From assembly GCA_021234155.1 (NCBI GenBank), contig JAJEKV010000107.1:1010415-1074414 (forward strand): DNA of 64,000 nucleotides, given 5' to 3'. Positions within the stretch are counted from its first letter, which is position 1; each line of letters opens with the position of its first letter. The stretch is from Isoetes taiwanensis. Taxonomy: Eukaryota > Streptophyta > Lycopodiopsida > Isoetales > Isoetaceae. The notes below the pieces were generated by a model. The model saw nothing but the letters and a program-made list of their open reading frames with translations, was not told the DNA's origin and made no database searches. Both the position numbers and the translations under genes were made by a program. Positions 12,690 to 25,021 of the stretch are shown in pieces.

Positions 12690-13305
12690 AGCTCATGTTG
12701 GAATCTCTCTCGCTGGGCTTGGCCAACTCATTTTGTGCAAAGGCCGCAGTGTTCATGGACTCCTCAAAGATGGAGGCCGGGCCGCCTTTGCCGGGCAATG
12801 GTTGCTTTGAGCTCCTCGGATCTCCCCGGATCTTGTGTCTCAACTCCCCTACTCGGCAGAAAGCACTTAGTCCGCCTCGGCCGGGTTTCCTGATGATGGC
12901 TCTGACAAGCTGGGACACGTGGCATACCCCCAGCCCGATTTGAGGGGGCGGAAATAGTGGGCCACTGTATCCCAAGCCAAGACCCCGCTTGTCGCATGCC
13001 ATAGTCTTCTATGGTGGCGGTAGGAGGGAATCCACGCCAATCCTAAGCCGGGCAAGGCCCCCTTTATCCCGCTGCCTCTCAAAGTGCGGGCAAGGAGCCC
13101 GCCTTTCTAACCGGCCGCGATGTGGTCTCCATCTCTCAGAACCTGCTACCTTTCCGCCGCCAACCGCCTTTTGAGCACATGGGATGTTGAGATTGTATCT
13201 TCCACGATCCCCGCAACTGGTCCCCGGCATTCTCGACTGTTCCTCCAAATGCTTTATGGCCCTCGCTGGCGCCTGGTGGTTTCCGCTTGAGCAACCTTCA
13301 TCCAT
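12690..13305 (-). pseudogene. LINE ORF1-like region
   Basis: Upstream of the endonuclease, the minus strand carries protein-like but broken frames, for example SQLVRAIIRKPGRGGLSAFC and FEESMNTAAFAQNELAKPSE. Position, strand and GC content fit an ORF1 (RNA-binding gag-like protein). I could not see a clear zinc knuckle or RRM, so the call rests on position. Confidence 0.4.
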
Positions 13306-13572
13306 CTCCCCGAAGTCAATCTTATAGATTGGGCCTTCGGCCCCAAGCCTCCCTCATGGAAGAGGTTTCTCCCTTGTCTTTGTTATCTGAAGGGGGTTTT
13401 ACGCTGCCCTCCCTCGGTTCTCCTGTGGGTGGCCGGGTGGGGCCGGGAATGTCTCCTCCAAATGGGGGTCCGGCAAGGGGCTACAGGCGGCCATGAAGTT
13501 GTATGGTATGGATGGGGGTTAAAGAGTTAAAGTGCTATGAAGAATTGAAAGATGTTTAAAAAACATAAACGA

Positions 13573-13590
13573 TGCCCGCCTGCTGGTGGG
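13573..13590. repeat. GCCC hairpin, member of a dispersed set of four
   Basis: GCCCGCC-TGCT-GGTGGGC forms a seven-base-pair stem with one G-T wobble. Related stems with three-base loops occur at 30771, 42812 and 61785. The flank AACGATGCCC is shared with the copy at 30771. Confidence 0.5.
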
Positions 13591-13796
13591 CACCTGGGGT
13601 TCGGGGGTTCACTGGGTGGGGGAGATTCGATTCCGGCTAGGGTCGGAATACTTTTGGTATGGGCTTGGGTTAAATGAGCTTTTTGGAATAGGTTGAAATG
13701 GGAAAGGAAGAACACAAAGGCGACAGATCCAGCGAATTTTGAGTGTTCTAGAACCTGGAACACTCTATTGGCGCACCATGGGTCGCCCTGATAGGA

Positions 13797-13968
13797 TGTA
13801 GAGAGAGAAAGAAGGCTAGAGAGACAGAGTGAGAAAGAAAGAAGGCTAGAGAGACAAAGTGGAAAAAGGAAGAGACAGAGCAGAGAGGAAGAAGGTAAAA
13901 GAAGGCTAGAGAGAGAAAGAGAGCTAGAGAGAGAATGTGAGCTAGGCGCTAGAGAGAGAATGTGAGCT
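13797..13968 (+). repeat. Purine-rich minisatellite
   Basis: About 170 bases made almost entirely of A and G, built from variants of AAGGCTAGAGAGA and GAGAATGTGAGCTA in imperfect tandem order. No coding frame. The strong purine bias could favour triplex or slipped structures, but nothing here shows that it does. Confidence 0.75.
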
Positions 13969-14111
13969 ACTGCTTAATGGGGCATCAAAATGCTATTTTA
14001 CATTAGCTATAGGAATAAAAGGACAAGCATCTTAAACGATTGGGGATCGGCAAAATCTGAGGCAAAGTATATATCTAAACAATATATGCGCTGTGGTGTA
14101 TGTTTTTGCAG

Positions 14112-14426
14112 CTCGAAGCTCCTCCATCATGGAAAACATCATTGTCCAGGTGAGTTGTACAAATATTTTGCCAGCATATATTCTGCCCCAAAAATTGTAG
14201 TGAATCTCAGTTAAAAATCTGTGGCGTATGTTTTTGCAGCTTGAAGCTCTTCCATCATGGAAAACATCATTGTCCAGGTGAGTTGTACAAATATTTTGCC
14301 AGCATATATTCTGCCCCAAAAATTGTAGTGAATCTCAGTTAAAAAAATGTAGATACATATCTTTGTGCAGGTCAATAAGGAGATTTGTGCAATGAACAAC
14401 ATTCAATATCCATTCACAATGGAATA
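14112..14426 (+). pseudogene. Gene 3' fragment with a tandemly duplicated 38-base exon
   Basis: A 38-base segment bounded by TTTTTGCAG and GTGAGT occurs twice, at 14112-14149 and 14240-14277, within a 128-base unit that is duplicated almost perfectly (introns included). A third segment after TTTGTGCAG (from 14371) runs to a TAG at 14424-14426. Joining either 38-base exon to the third in phase gives ...MENIIVQVNKEICAMNNIQ... and then QYPFTME before the stop. The mature protein family is not recognised. The splice consensus on both copies suggests alternative or mutually exclusive exons, or a dead gene end. I see no upstream exons within a few hundred bases. Confidence 0.45.
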
Positions 14427-17400
14427 GAGCATGATATAACTAAAATTCCTATGCTGGTAGGTTTCATTTCTTGATGTTATTTCTTAACCTTTGTATAGCT
14501 TATGATTCTCTTCTTCTCTGCCATGTAATACACATGCACAACAACTTTGAAGGAACTTGGACAGCTATATATACAGAGCACTATACGATTTGTAATCGCT
14601 CCCAAAAAAAAAAATCCGTAAAAAAAACATGATTCGTGGTGTTGTAAATGACACATATATTGTCGCTTAATTATCTACCTTTACGATTCACTTTGTGGCG
14701 CCGTAACGTGTGGTGTAAAGTTTCCACTTTTACAGGACTATGGTGCCACCATCCATCTCTAAAAGCCCACCGTTGTGATGTCAACTAGATGTTTGCATAT
14801 TTTAAAAGGCTATGATGCTAGCTATTCATTTTAGAAGACTACCGTTGTGATGCCAACTAAATATTTTGTTTCGATGTGCAGTAATTTTATATGGCATTAG
14901 CTCTCTCGACATATATATAGCGACTATCAAGATAAGCATTCAATAGATGCATCCAAAGGTTTTAACAAGCAGCTTTTAGTAGTTCTTGATTCATTCTATT
15001 CGCTCATTACATGCGTAGATAGCATTATTATTGGCGCTTTATCTAAAACGTATAATTATAGCCATGGCTACCACTTGAGTTTGAAAACATCAAAGTGGAC
15101 TCCAAAAGGAAAGAGAACTCCTCACTTTGGCCCACTCTACTGTTTGCTTTGAAATGTTTTAGTGAAATCATAGATTAAAGCTTTTATACATATAGATTAT
15201 TTCTTTTAAAATGTAGAACCTAGAATAACATTTTCTAGGTCGAGACATCTCACTGAATTTCAAAACTTCTAACTAATTCATCTTCTCTCCGCGCTTTTGA
15301 ATATTAATCTTAATGGCCAATATTCTCAAAGCTCTTATGAGACATTCTTGGTGCTTTCGGCCACAAATTAATTGTAGAACCTAGGAAATCTAGAATGAAA
15401 AGCCGCCAGGTTGCATGTAATTTCAAATAATTTTTGTAAAGCATTCAGAAATTTAGGCTACAATTTCATCACTTGCCTAATTTTTTTACAACGATGTCCC
15501 TTATAGAAATTAATATGCCAATATAAAATGTAGATCATTATCTTATTCCTAACGCATTTGAGTTTTAAATGCAATGCATGTCGTAGTGTCTTTATTTCCT
15601 AGACCAAATATAGACATCAAGTAAGACCGGCAACACAATTGCTAGGAAGTGATGTGCTCATGGTATATCTGAATCCACAACATGTGCTATTCATGGTATT
15701 ATCTTAACTCACATTTCGTTGATGTAACTTAAAAGAAAGCTACATCTACATGCCATTTCACACCTTAAAAAAAAAAATCATGCCACCTTTTAAATAATTA
15801 TAAACCACATCACCCATAAGCGTTACCTGCCAAACAAGGTGCAATTGGGTTCAATGCAACTTAATACCCCTACATAACAACTATTTTACATGCCAAACAA
15901 GTTGCAATTCTCCTATGCAATTGTCCTATCTAAGAACATTAGAATATTATATTACCTATTGAAAAGCTACCAATGCCTATCTTAAATGATGAGAACATGT
16001 GTAATATTAAAAGTCATATGACCATCGAATGGTCAATACATATTGTCCAAATGTTAATACAAGGCTTTGAAGCAATGGTGAAAATCTTTAAACTACTACT
16101 TTTTGTAGATGCCATTGTTATTTGAAGCCGTATGCAAAGTGCTTTTCTACAAGTCAAGCAATTCTTCCGACACCTAACTACCACCAAAGTAGTTGCCATG
16201 TGCAAATTGATAGTTGGAATACAACGCCATTAGTTTTCCTATTGAGACAATTCAATACATCAAAGTTTTGCTACATGTATAGTTATATACATCAACAGTT
16301 TCATTGTTGTATATTAGAACTTTCTATAGTTATGGAGGTAACAAATCAATCACTATATTTTTGTTTTGTTACTGTATTATTATATTGCTCAATTCATATA
16401 GTATATGGTCTTTTAGATGGGCATCCTACAAGAGAGATTAGGCCAAAGAGAAGGCACTTTGACATATAAACATGTCCGCATTTCCAATCTAATGAGGCAG
16501 CTTTACCATGTCAATTGTCAAATATTCATTTCATCTATTGATTCCTCGAATGGAAAATGGCCATTTGATTACATCTTCTTATTTATTTATATCAATTACA
16601 AATCATTTATTTAAGATGGAATTGAAGGCTCAAACACATTGGTCCGGTAATAATGAAGCTTTTATAATATTATCGAACATGGCATCATTTTACTCCGCAG
16701 AGATGCTTCTTGGGCTGTCTGTGGATGTTTCTTTGATTGGAGGACTCATATCCTAACCCGATCGAGCACATTTTTATTGTTGTTGCATTTCTATATCCAA
16801 GTGATCTATTGCAAACCCAGTAACATGGTTATTGGTGTGTCCATTTACAAGTAAAGAAACAATGGATGTTGTCTTATTATTATTCCAAGTATTTAGAATG
16901 AAGCATGATCACTTGCATAGAGGAGGTAGCTCTTTAAAAATTATAGTCAAGTATTAGAATGGTTTTATTTGCGTGGTCTTTTTTATAATTATCTTTTTTG
17001 TTTTGTCATGTGTGTTTTAGGTCAAGAGAGCTTTTCTTTATTGTTCCATCTGATTTTTTTCTCTGCGAGTGTGCCATTGCACACAAACATTTGATCCTGG
17101 CCTCAAAATGCCATATGAAGTGGTGATTTTGCTGGCCATTAATCCAATATAAAAGCATGAACATGCTTCTCATCATAAGAATCATCATGTCATGGTAATG
17201 CTAACTTATGCAAGCATGCAGAGCATGAACTTGATTCCAAGGTCACATTTCCAATATCGCGGGATCTTATATGGTTGACAATGCCTTTGCCATTGTTACT
17301 TCAGGTCGCTGCCCATTAGAGGTAATGGATACAAGAGAATGCAGAATTTTTGTTTGTACACGAGTTTGGTACGATCACATGTCTTGGATGCTGCAAAAGA

Positions 17401-18891
17401 TGTTAGAACCTTCTCTGATTCTACTTTCTAAATAACTTTGCAGTGGTATTTACAAAACCATATAGACCTTTTTATTGACAATCGAGTCAAATTGATTTGT
17501 TTTTTTTTTTAACAATTTGAAAACTTTTAGAGCTCCAAGTCAAGACTTTGTAGTGCTTTGGCAACCATTTTTCTATTTTTGGAGTAATTGAAGGATTTTT
17601 CTGCTTAGCATTTGGAGGCCCATTCCTCAAAGGGAACAACAAGGTTGCACCGACAAGTAAAAGCTCTACTTTTAAACGCAAGATGTCGTAATTTCTTGCA
17701 AAGAATGGAATCTACGTGTAAAGCCTCTATTTTGAAGAGTTTTTGTGAGAGGCCCCATCTAATAGCCATTTGAAAGAAGAGCTCTATATAGATCACATTA
17801 TTGGCATAATGCTTGATGGTACAGGAGATAATGCATAGCTCACATAACATAATGCTTCATGATACTGGAGACAATGCATAGCTCACATAACAGGAACCAT
17901 ACACTTGCGATTAATCTTTATCCCATGTTGCTTTTCAATTAAGTGCTATAGTGCAAAATCAAAGGGACAGGTAAATTGGAGACAAAGTTTTGAATGATGA
18001 ATGCCAATCGAGTCGACAATTGCATATTCTTTGAAATTTGTCAGATATCTCTTATTGACATTTATTAAAGCTGGCTTCTAACGTGCGTAAAACTAACCTA
18101 TTTGATGTTTGGCCTAGAAATGGTGTACTTAAACTACTTAAAATAAACGCCTTCCATTTTTATAGATTTGGTCCGCTTTCTTCCGAGATGACGCTCCACC
18201 AAAGACGCCATTATGAACATGGTTTTGTTCTCCGTGAATTTTAAGTTTTGATTTGTAGGCTTAAATCTTCCACAAGCTTCCAAGCTTCCAAAGACAAGAT
18301 AACTATAGATGTCCTTCCATATCTAGATCACCTTAGTAGGATGACACCATTGACCGACATGAAAAGTACTTCGTGGTTCACACCCTCTTGATTAAGTATA
18401 TTCCCATGCACATATAGGGGTGGATATGCATGGAATATGGCAATGCATGTAAGCTTAATTTCAAAATGTTGTGTTCTTTTAGGTTTGCGATATCAACATA
18501 GAAAATTTTACAGGTATTAGATTGTATTTCCTAATATAACACACATTTGGAGGCTCTTTTGTTGCACCTTATTTAGTAATGTTTTTACGATATTGCATAA
18601 TCACATTGCCAACCAATAGATGAAACTCAAATATTCTCTTCCGTGGTCTAAAGGTTAAACGCTTTGATTTCTAAAACTTGAATAACACAAAATGAAACAA
18701 CAAATTTTCATCCGTCCCCTCGATTTAAAATAAGCAAAAGGGTTAATCATGTGGTTCAAGTTCATCTTCAAGAAAATATCACTCAAACGCGTTGTGCTTA
18801 ACATAGCACGATAACATACCATTTCATATCATGATCCTTATTCATACCAACCCACATCCTCATTAAATAACACGTGAACATTACCTACCTA
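14427..18891. other. Intergenic, AT-rich, with one short tandem duplication
   Basis: No gene is recognised. A 43-base unit is duplicated head to tail at 17806-17848 and 17849-17891 with four or five differences. A smaller repeat of CATGCCAAACAAG-TTGCAAT type lies at 15825-15910. The plus-strand frame at 16122-16469 (115 codons) has no recognisable features. Confidence 0.55.
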
Positions 18892-18981
18892 CCTACCTAC
18901 CTACCCACCTACCCACCTACCCACCTACCCACCACCCACCCATCTACCTATCTACCCATCTATCTATCTATCTATCTACCC

Positions 18982-19034
<53 letters not shown>
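18892..19034 (+). repeat. Compound tetranucleotide microsatellite (CTAC/CCAC/CTAT)n
   Basis: CTAC units grade into alternating CTAC-CCAC and then into a CTAT array, about 143 bases in all. The ordered change of unit type across the array suggests stepwise mutation and expansion of one founder repeat. Confidence 0.9.
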
Positions 19035-19035
<1 letters not shown>

Positions 19036-19654
19036 TAATGACATTTTGATAGAAGTCTCATATAAACCAAAACCAATGTACTATAAAAACTCAAGTTCAA
19101 CAATCTAGATCAAATCCAAAAGTTCTATACATGGTTCGTTATCTTTACCAATGTAGTTCTATCAAACCACTCTTCAAATTATTATTAAAAGTTCGCAACA
19201 CCGGCACCATAACTAGTGATAATTCAGTTTGGAAATTAAAACCGCTTATCTATAGTTTTAAACAATCACCTAGAGAATAAAGGCAAGAAAATTATAAAGA
19301 GAAATTTTGAAATGATATACTTGGAGAAGTGAAACAATTTTTAAAAATAGAAGTCTACATAGACAGAGAAAAAAGATGTCTCGATAAAGAAAAGCATAGA
19401 GAATTTTAAAGGATTTAATATGGAAAATTATAAGAGAAAAATTTTGTTGTATACTTGGAGAAGGACATAAAAAAATTGAAAAAGATGGTAATAAAATTGA
19501 AATGCCGAAGGATTTAATATGGAAAAAAGAGGCAGAGGACATAGAAAAACGCCTCTCATTGTGAGTTAATAGTCGCCCTGCTTTTATTTGTCAAAACAAC
19601 ACTAGGCCCTCGTTATAATCTATGTTGTTAATATGCTAAGTAGATTTTGTCATA

Positions 19655-20225
19655 GTCCATCTAAAAGGCATTGAAAAGGCTCAAAGCGTGCCTTCAAGTA
19701 TCTCAAGGAACATAATCTTATGGTATAACTTTTACATCCATGACTTAAAGTTGATTGAATTTAGTGATGCAGATTGGGGAGGAGACCTAAGCACAAGAAA
19801 ATCCAACTCAGGATATTTTATATATCTTGGAGGAGGATCTATTGCCTGGAGAAGCAAGAATTAGAAAGCAATTGCCATGTCTTCAGCAGAGGTTGAATAT
19901 GCAGCAAGCTCTCTAACAACTAAAGAGTTGCTCCGGTTAAAAAGGTTGCTTAAAGAACTTAATTACAGATAAAATGAACCAACCAACATAATGACAGATA
20001 GTATGAGTTGTATAGCAATTGTTGAAAACCTTGTACAACATGAGAGAACTAAGCATATAGAATGAAATATTCACTTCATCAGGGACTTAGCTCAGAAAGG
20101 ATATATGCATATGAAATACATTAATACAAATATGCAAATAACAGATGTATTAAGCCCTGGTTCAGAAAAGCTCAATGAATGCAGTGACAAGCTTGGAGTT
20201 TTAGGAAATTTAGTTCAACACTTAA
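19655..20225 (+). pseudogene. Ty1/copia polyprotein C-terminus (RNase H), degenerate
   Basis: Translation gives FKYLKEHNLMV, then SDADWGGDLSTRKSNSGYFI, GGGSIAWRSKN, KAIAMSSAEVEYAASSLTT, KELLRLKRLLKELNY and TKHIE-NIHFIRDLAQKGYM. This is the conserved RNase H tail of Ty1/copia elements (D..W..D...RKS.SGY; SS.EAEY; RTKHI). At least four in-frame stops interrupt it (for example after WRSKN and TKHIE). A polypurine-like run, AAAGGGGCAG, follows at about 20284 and could mark the start of a 3' LTR. No LTR pair could be found by eye. Confidence 0.85.
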
Positions 20226-21468
20226 TTTGGAGGTTTGTAATGGAAAGGTTTAAATTGTTTATAGTGTGAACCATTGGTTAGATAAAGGGGCAGATTTTAA
20301 AAAAGTGGAAATATGGTTTTCGAACCAACAATGATTTTGAAATTAAAAGCTTTTCACGAACAAACTATTCGTGCAATTTGGTCGATCCAGGAAAGTCATA
20401 TATAATAGAGGTAGCTGGTCGAAGATATATAGTGCCAGATTGCAAATTGAAGATCTTGTTATAGCCTAATTCTTCGAATTAGAGCTTATGCTTTGGGTCA
20501 ACACAACTATACTGAAATGGTCAATTCCATAGCTACAGTGATTTAACTATTGACCATTGTAATTTTGCAACTTGTTTGCCATATTAATATTATCCATTTG
20601 AAGGGCTTTTACTAGTCATTTGCAATTTGATTTGTGACTAGCTGAAAATTTTGTATTTGATCCTAAAATCATCAAACCTTTCTAGCAGCTTAACCCTACA
20701 TCGGGCCAATCCTTCAATAGCCTTTCATACAAATGCAACCAAACTAACTATAGATGGTGCATCCGAACAATGTTTCAAATTCTATAAACTTTAGTCTTTA
20801 ATGTCATTTTGTAATCAAGGTAATACATTAGCATGTTTCTCCAAAGTATAAACTTACTTCATGCCCTGCATGCAGACTAAATTTGCACAATAATTTGCAT
20901 GCACGCCAAATGTTGTTTTGTTCGAGTTATGGGCCAATTTGCGCGTTACAATTCATTTCATGCATTTCTTTTTATTTCTATCAATCATTTGTACGGAGCA
21001 AATAAACAAAGTAGACTTTTCTTTCTATGATATTTTATTAACCACGTACGTCCTACGCCATGGTACATATAAGTTCAACATGTTTTACCTTTAAAGACTA
21101 GTATAAGTAAAAAAATGACCACCTTTTTTATCTGATAGGTATCCTGTAGTATGGTTTCTTTTTCCATATTATGAAACTCATATTTTTAGTTACCAAGGTA
21201 TTATACATGTCTGCAATCTCTAAATATTTCACTTATTTGTATGATTCACAATCTAAGCAGCACACAAGCTATGGCAGAAAGCCAGCTAGAGACAGAATCA
21301 AGATTTCAAAATCCTCACTTTGTGTATTAACTTATGCAAAGAAGACATTGAGATAAGAAATGCATGCTTCAAGATTCTAAAGAATGACCGAACTGCGCCA
21401 TCGGATCATCATTTTGAGGAGAGAGACGAAGTTCCTTTTTCGACGTCATTACGATGCTCTTTCTAAGC
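20226..21468. other. Unassigned, possibly decayed LTR remnants
   Basis: Immediately downstream of the copia remnant, the first few hundred bases may include an eroded 3' LTR. I could not confirm its ends or a partner copy. The rest is AT-rich with no gene. Confidence 0.4.
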
Positions 21469-21514
21469 TTCCTTCCTTCCTTCCTTCCTTCCTTCCTTCC
21501 TTCCTTCCTTCCTT
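21469..21514 (+). repeat. (CTTC)n microsatellite
   Basis: About eleven uninterrupted CTTC units. It creates the artefactual serine-phenylalanine-leucine-proline run in the overlapping reading frame. Confidence 0.95.
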
Positions 21515-22439
21515 AGGTCCGCTCTTACCTCCACCCTCTCTAAGTACAAATCTCCTTCTCTCTGGTACACTCCCAGGGTTATTTTTCACTCAGGTTGTTA
21601 GTAGTACTTATGTAACAATTGGTAGTAGTTATTCATGTGGTTTGTGAGCTACAATACATTTACACGTGTTCACCTTATGAATGTATGTTTCTATATGCTA
21701 AAAATAAATTAGTGAAGATCTCATCTACCACATTAGAATATTTCTAAGAATATTCTTCTAGAAAACCCTCTAAGCCGACTTCAAAAAAATCCCTGAAATA
21801 AAATCCCCTTGGCACTATCATTTTATTAGGCATACACTCTTATTGTTGGATTCAGTTTCCTGTTTCTTGGCAAACTCCTTTGGTATAAATGTCCTTATTT
21901 CTGAATTTGGTTCCTTTGATGATTTCTCCTCAATTCATCTATGCTGCACTTGTATGATATTTTATGCTTTCTGCTTTGACAAGCTTATTGTGCATGCAGT
22001 TAAGTTAAGAATGGTCCGCTTCGAGGCTTATAAATTGCTCTCTTTGTGTTGGTGAAAAAATCATCCATGCATGTTGACTTTTATATTTCCATTGTGCCTT
22101 GGTTTTTCGGGTGCAAGTGGCGATAATTGAGAACGGTTTTTCTTTTTCGACACTGTTGCTACTACACCGCTATTGTCACTTTTTGCTCTTGTTGATACTA
22201 CTATTGCTCCCGCTTTCCTAGTTGCCCTTATTGACGTCCTCAAGGACCGCTATAGTTTTCATTGCTCCTCCTGCTCCTACACCACATCATAATACGCCCC
22301 CCCTTCTTGTCGCTTCCAACCAAAGGGGACGTGATCCGCCACCCCAAATAGAAGTTGTGCTTGTGTATGGTCTCCTAGAACCGTAGGGACTTTCCTTGGG
22401 AGAAGGGAGATGGTCTCAACTACATTGTCAGCAGACATC
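21515..22439. other. Intergenic, no gene recognised
   Basis: AT-rich sequence with short frames only. The frame at 21843-22055 has a hydrophobic, cysteine-rich look but no start context or neighbours to support it. Confidence 0.5.
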
Positions 22440-23420
22440 TAATTTTATCTTCCTTATGAAGGAACATGCCGAAAGTACAAAGCTAATCGGACTGGGGCTA
22501 TCAAAGACTACCATTGTTCAATGAGTGCACATGCAAATGGGGACATGGGGATATCGCACGCTAATCGGATCACCGGCAATGGCAATTTCTTTGCAGAATA
22601 TAGATAAACACAATAGTTACATGTCGATACGAGTGCAGCATATCAAGGGTGACGCCCTCCACTTGTAGATTCCAACTTCTATTGCTACAACACATATGTA
22701 GATAGGCTGGGCCTTTATGCCGATCTATATGATGACATGCAGCAAAACAGACCAGTTGGGCCAGGTTATGTTATTTGGAAATTCAATGCACGCATGGGAA
22801 TAGAACAACTCAAGAAATTTGACCCCTTGGTAGAGGACGTGCTATAGCTCTGCCCTGCAGAGCACGTGGATACGTATATTAAATAACATAGCCCACTAGG
22901 TCACACGCCACTTACGTGCGCTTGTTTCATATGTGTAGCATCTTCGACTTAATCATCTGCAATGCTCTAGAGCAATGGCCACTATCCGCCCGCTACACAT
23001 GCGGTTAGGAAAGCCAGGGAGATGGCTCCAGGATGGTGGATTATGTGCTGGTAGCTGAGTAGATCTTAACTAAAAAGTAGGCATTTCGACTTGGTTCTGG
23101 TTGGCTTTTGTGGTACATTTTGAAATGATGCAGACTTCACAATTTTCAAGGCATTCGTTCTCCTGGTCATAATCTTGTGTCTCGTGCCTAAACTAAAATA
23201 GTGATGACTTATAAGTGCTTTCCTATTGTGCATGTGAAGGATCGTATTCGGATCCAGTATCTCCAGATTACTTCACATCCTTAGGCTTCTCTTGTGGGAC
23301 AAATGCATTGTGCTTGAGTCTCTAGTTCCGATGGCATATGCCTGTGCTTGTGTTACAAGACGAAGTGTTGTTTTTGTGTACGTTACTTTTGATTAATAAA
23401 CATTTCATGCTTCAAAAAGG
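22440..23420 (+). mobile_element. Internally deleted LINE: endonuclease fragment joined to a 3' end
   Basis: The frame at about 22690-22810 reads TYVDRLGLYADLYDDMQQN and then VIWKFNARMG, matching the RLxLWxxL...GDFNARMG block of LINE endonucleases with GDFN changed to WKFN. SRMVDYVLVAE follows at about 23025-23060. At 23190-23320 a C-terminal block, RIRIQYLQITSHP, resembles VIWVRYLQIQAYS of the 58-kb L1-like copy. The element closes with AATAAA and an A-rich run near 23400. The whole reverse transcriptase is missing, so this is a collapsed copy of the poly(A)-tailed family. Confidence 0.65.
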
Positions 23421-24430
23421 GGCAAACATAGTTTAAAACTTGCCCAAACTTGTCGAGAATTTTCAACTTGTTTAGTGAAATTTTTTGTTTGTTGTGGAAA
23501 ACTCTAGGGGTCTAGCAAAGTTATTGACTGCCTTGAAAAAATAAAAGAAGAACTATTGTGCGGGTTAACCGACATCTGACAATCTTAAAATTGGAACCTT
23601 GCATCTGTTAGCTTGGGTGGTAACCCTTGATTAACGAAAAATTAGGAATTGAAACTGAGTTGAAAAGTACAATTCATAGAAGTTTGATTTGTAAAAAGCT
23701 TGGATCTATAGTAGATTTGTGGCCATCCGAATTGCGATGGCAATTTGGGGAATCTGAACAAAACAAGTAGAGGTATGTTTTTGCTTAGCCAAATCACTAC
23801 AACAATTGTGTCAAACAATAAATGATTTTTTTCTTCAAAAATTCGTTTTCAGTCCATCATTTCATATTTATTATATTTGTTATTATTATAAGCTAAACTT
23901 TAATCGCATTATAATCTATAGATAGATAGATATTATTTTATATAAAGACGTTATTCAACAATTGTACATTCATAGATAGGATTACCAACCAAATTAGAGT
24001 AAAAGGAGTTGCATTTAGAATAAACATTTGTTGGGATATACCACTTTAACTAATCTGTAAAAGCTTGAGCGTAAAACGCCCATTTCCTCATATGGTTTCA
24101 ACCACCACTTACTTGCATGTGCAATAAGACAATGCTTAGAATCACAAGAGTACCACTACTGTACTAGACTTTGTTTCTATGGAGTTGACCGGTAGGCAAC
24201 GTTGTGTTCTCGATGGCACACGTGTAGAGTTACAGCAGAGACAAACCCTTGAAATCTAGAAGGACCTATTGTACCAACACTGTAACTGGCTTCATGTGTT
24301 GAAGCAAGCTGAAACAGTTTGGACGACTTAAGCAATTCTAAAAGCCGCCTCTTCTTGCATAGTTTTGAACATTGAGAGAGGGGTCAAGCTGGTGCTGCTC
24401 TCACAGTTAAGCCATGTAAAGTCAGTATTA
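23421..24430. other. Intergenic, no gene recognised
   Basis: AT-rich DNA upstream of the two-exon gene. A short ATAGATAG run sits near 23920. No coding or RNA gene is evident. Confidence 0.5.
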
Positions 24431-24535
24431 TACATGAGTTGTCCGGTATTCTACGGTATTCTACACTGAGGTTTAGACGAGTAGCAAGGTCAAGAATAGT
24501 TTCACTGGATAGAGATCACATGGTATCCTATTTTC

Positions 24536-24788
24536 CACGTGGGAAAAAAGGAGGCAGCCAACATGCTTTTTATTTTTATTTTTATTTTTATTTTACACGT
24601 GTCAATTTCCCAGCCAGAGACAATACTTTGAGTTGTACGCCACCAAGTTAAAGATTCGAAATGCTTAAGAGGATGACACGCGTCCGTTGCATGGAACCGG
24701 GCAGCCAATAATACACAAAGAGCCGCCAGTTCTGGAGGAAAATGTGGCAAACTGCAATTGGCAAGCTTGGCAGGCCGGCTATATATAG
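24536..24788 (+). promoter_or_regulatory. Candidate promoter: two G-boxes and a TATA box
   Basis: CACGTG occurs at 24536-24541 and 24596-24601, separated by an (ATTTT)n run at 24567-24594. TATATATAG lies at 24780-24788. The ATG of the two-exon gene follows 234 bases after the TATA box. A GT-AG pair at 24870 and 25003 could remove a 5' UTR intron. G-boxes bind bZIP and bHLH factors in plants and are common in light- and ABA-responsive promoters. Function here is inferred from position only. Confidence 0.5.
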
Positions 24789-25021
24789 CCATACATATCA
24801 GAAGGGCTGTCCATGCACGGTCTCATCCCTAAGCAGGGTTCGTGGCGCTGTTTGCGTTTTGTACTGCCTGTGAGTGCCTTTCTATTTGAACCCATTTCCT
24901 TTGAATGCCTTCTGAGATTTTAGCTCTGACATTTGCCTTCTGCTCTGCCCAGTTGTCGGATTCAATTTGGAAGCTTGCTTTTTGAGGCCTTCTCCGTAAT
25001 CAGACTCCACAATCATCTGCC

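Larger units (their letters stand above)
8416..13500 (-). mobile_element. Long degenerate non-LTR retrotransposon (LINE) with simple-repeat tail
   Basis: A GC-rich block of about 5 kb in AT-rich surroundings. Read on the minus strand it runs: ORF1-like sequence, apurinic-type endonuclease, reverse transcriptase, a Cys/His-containing C-terminal segment, a 3' UTR with GGGACC/GGTCTCC blocks, and the TTCTA array. All coding parts are broken by frameshifts and stops. The 5' edge is only approximate, placed where GC content falls near 13500. The simple-repeat tail and the CHALQIC-type C-terminus separate it from the poly(A)-tailed L1-like family also present in this window. Confidence 0.8.

Noticed and set aside
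19655-20830. A complete LTR retrotransposon around the copia RNase H remnant
   Set aside because: No LTR pair, primer-binding site or upstream gag/RT could be found. Only the C-terminal coding part is visible.
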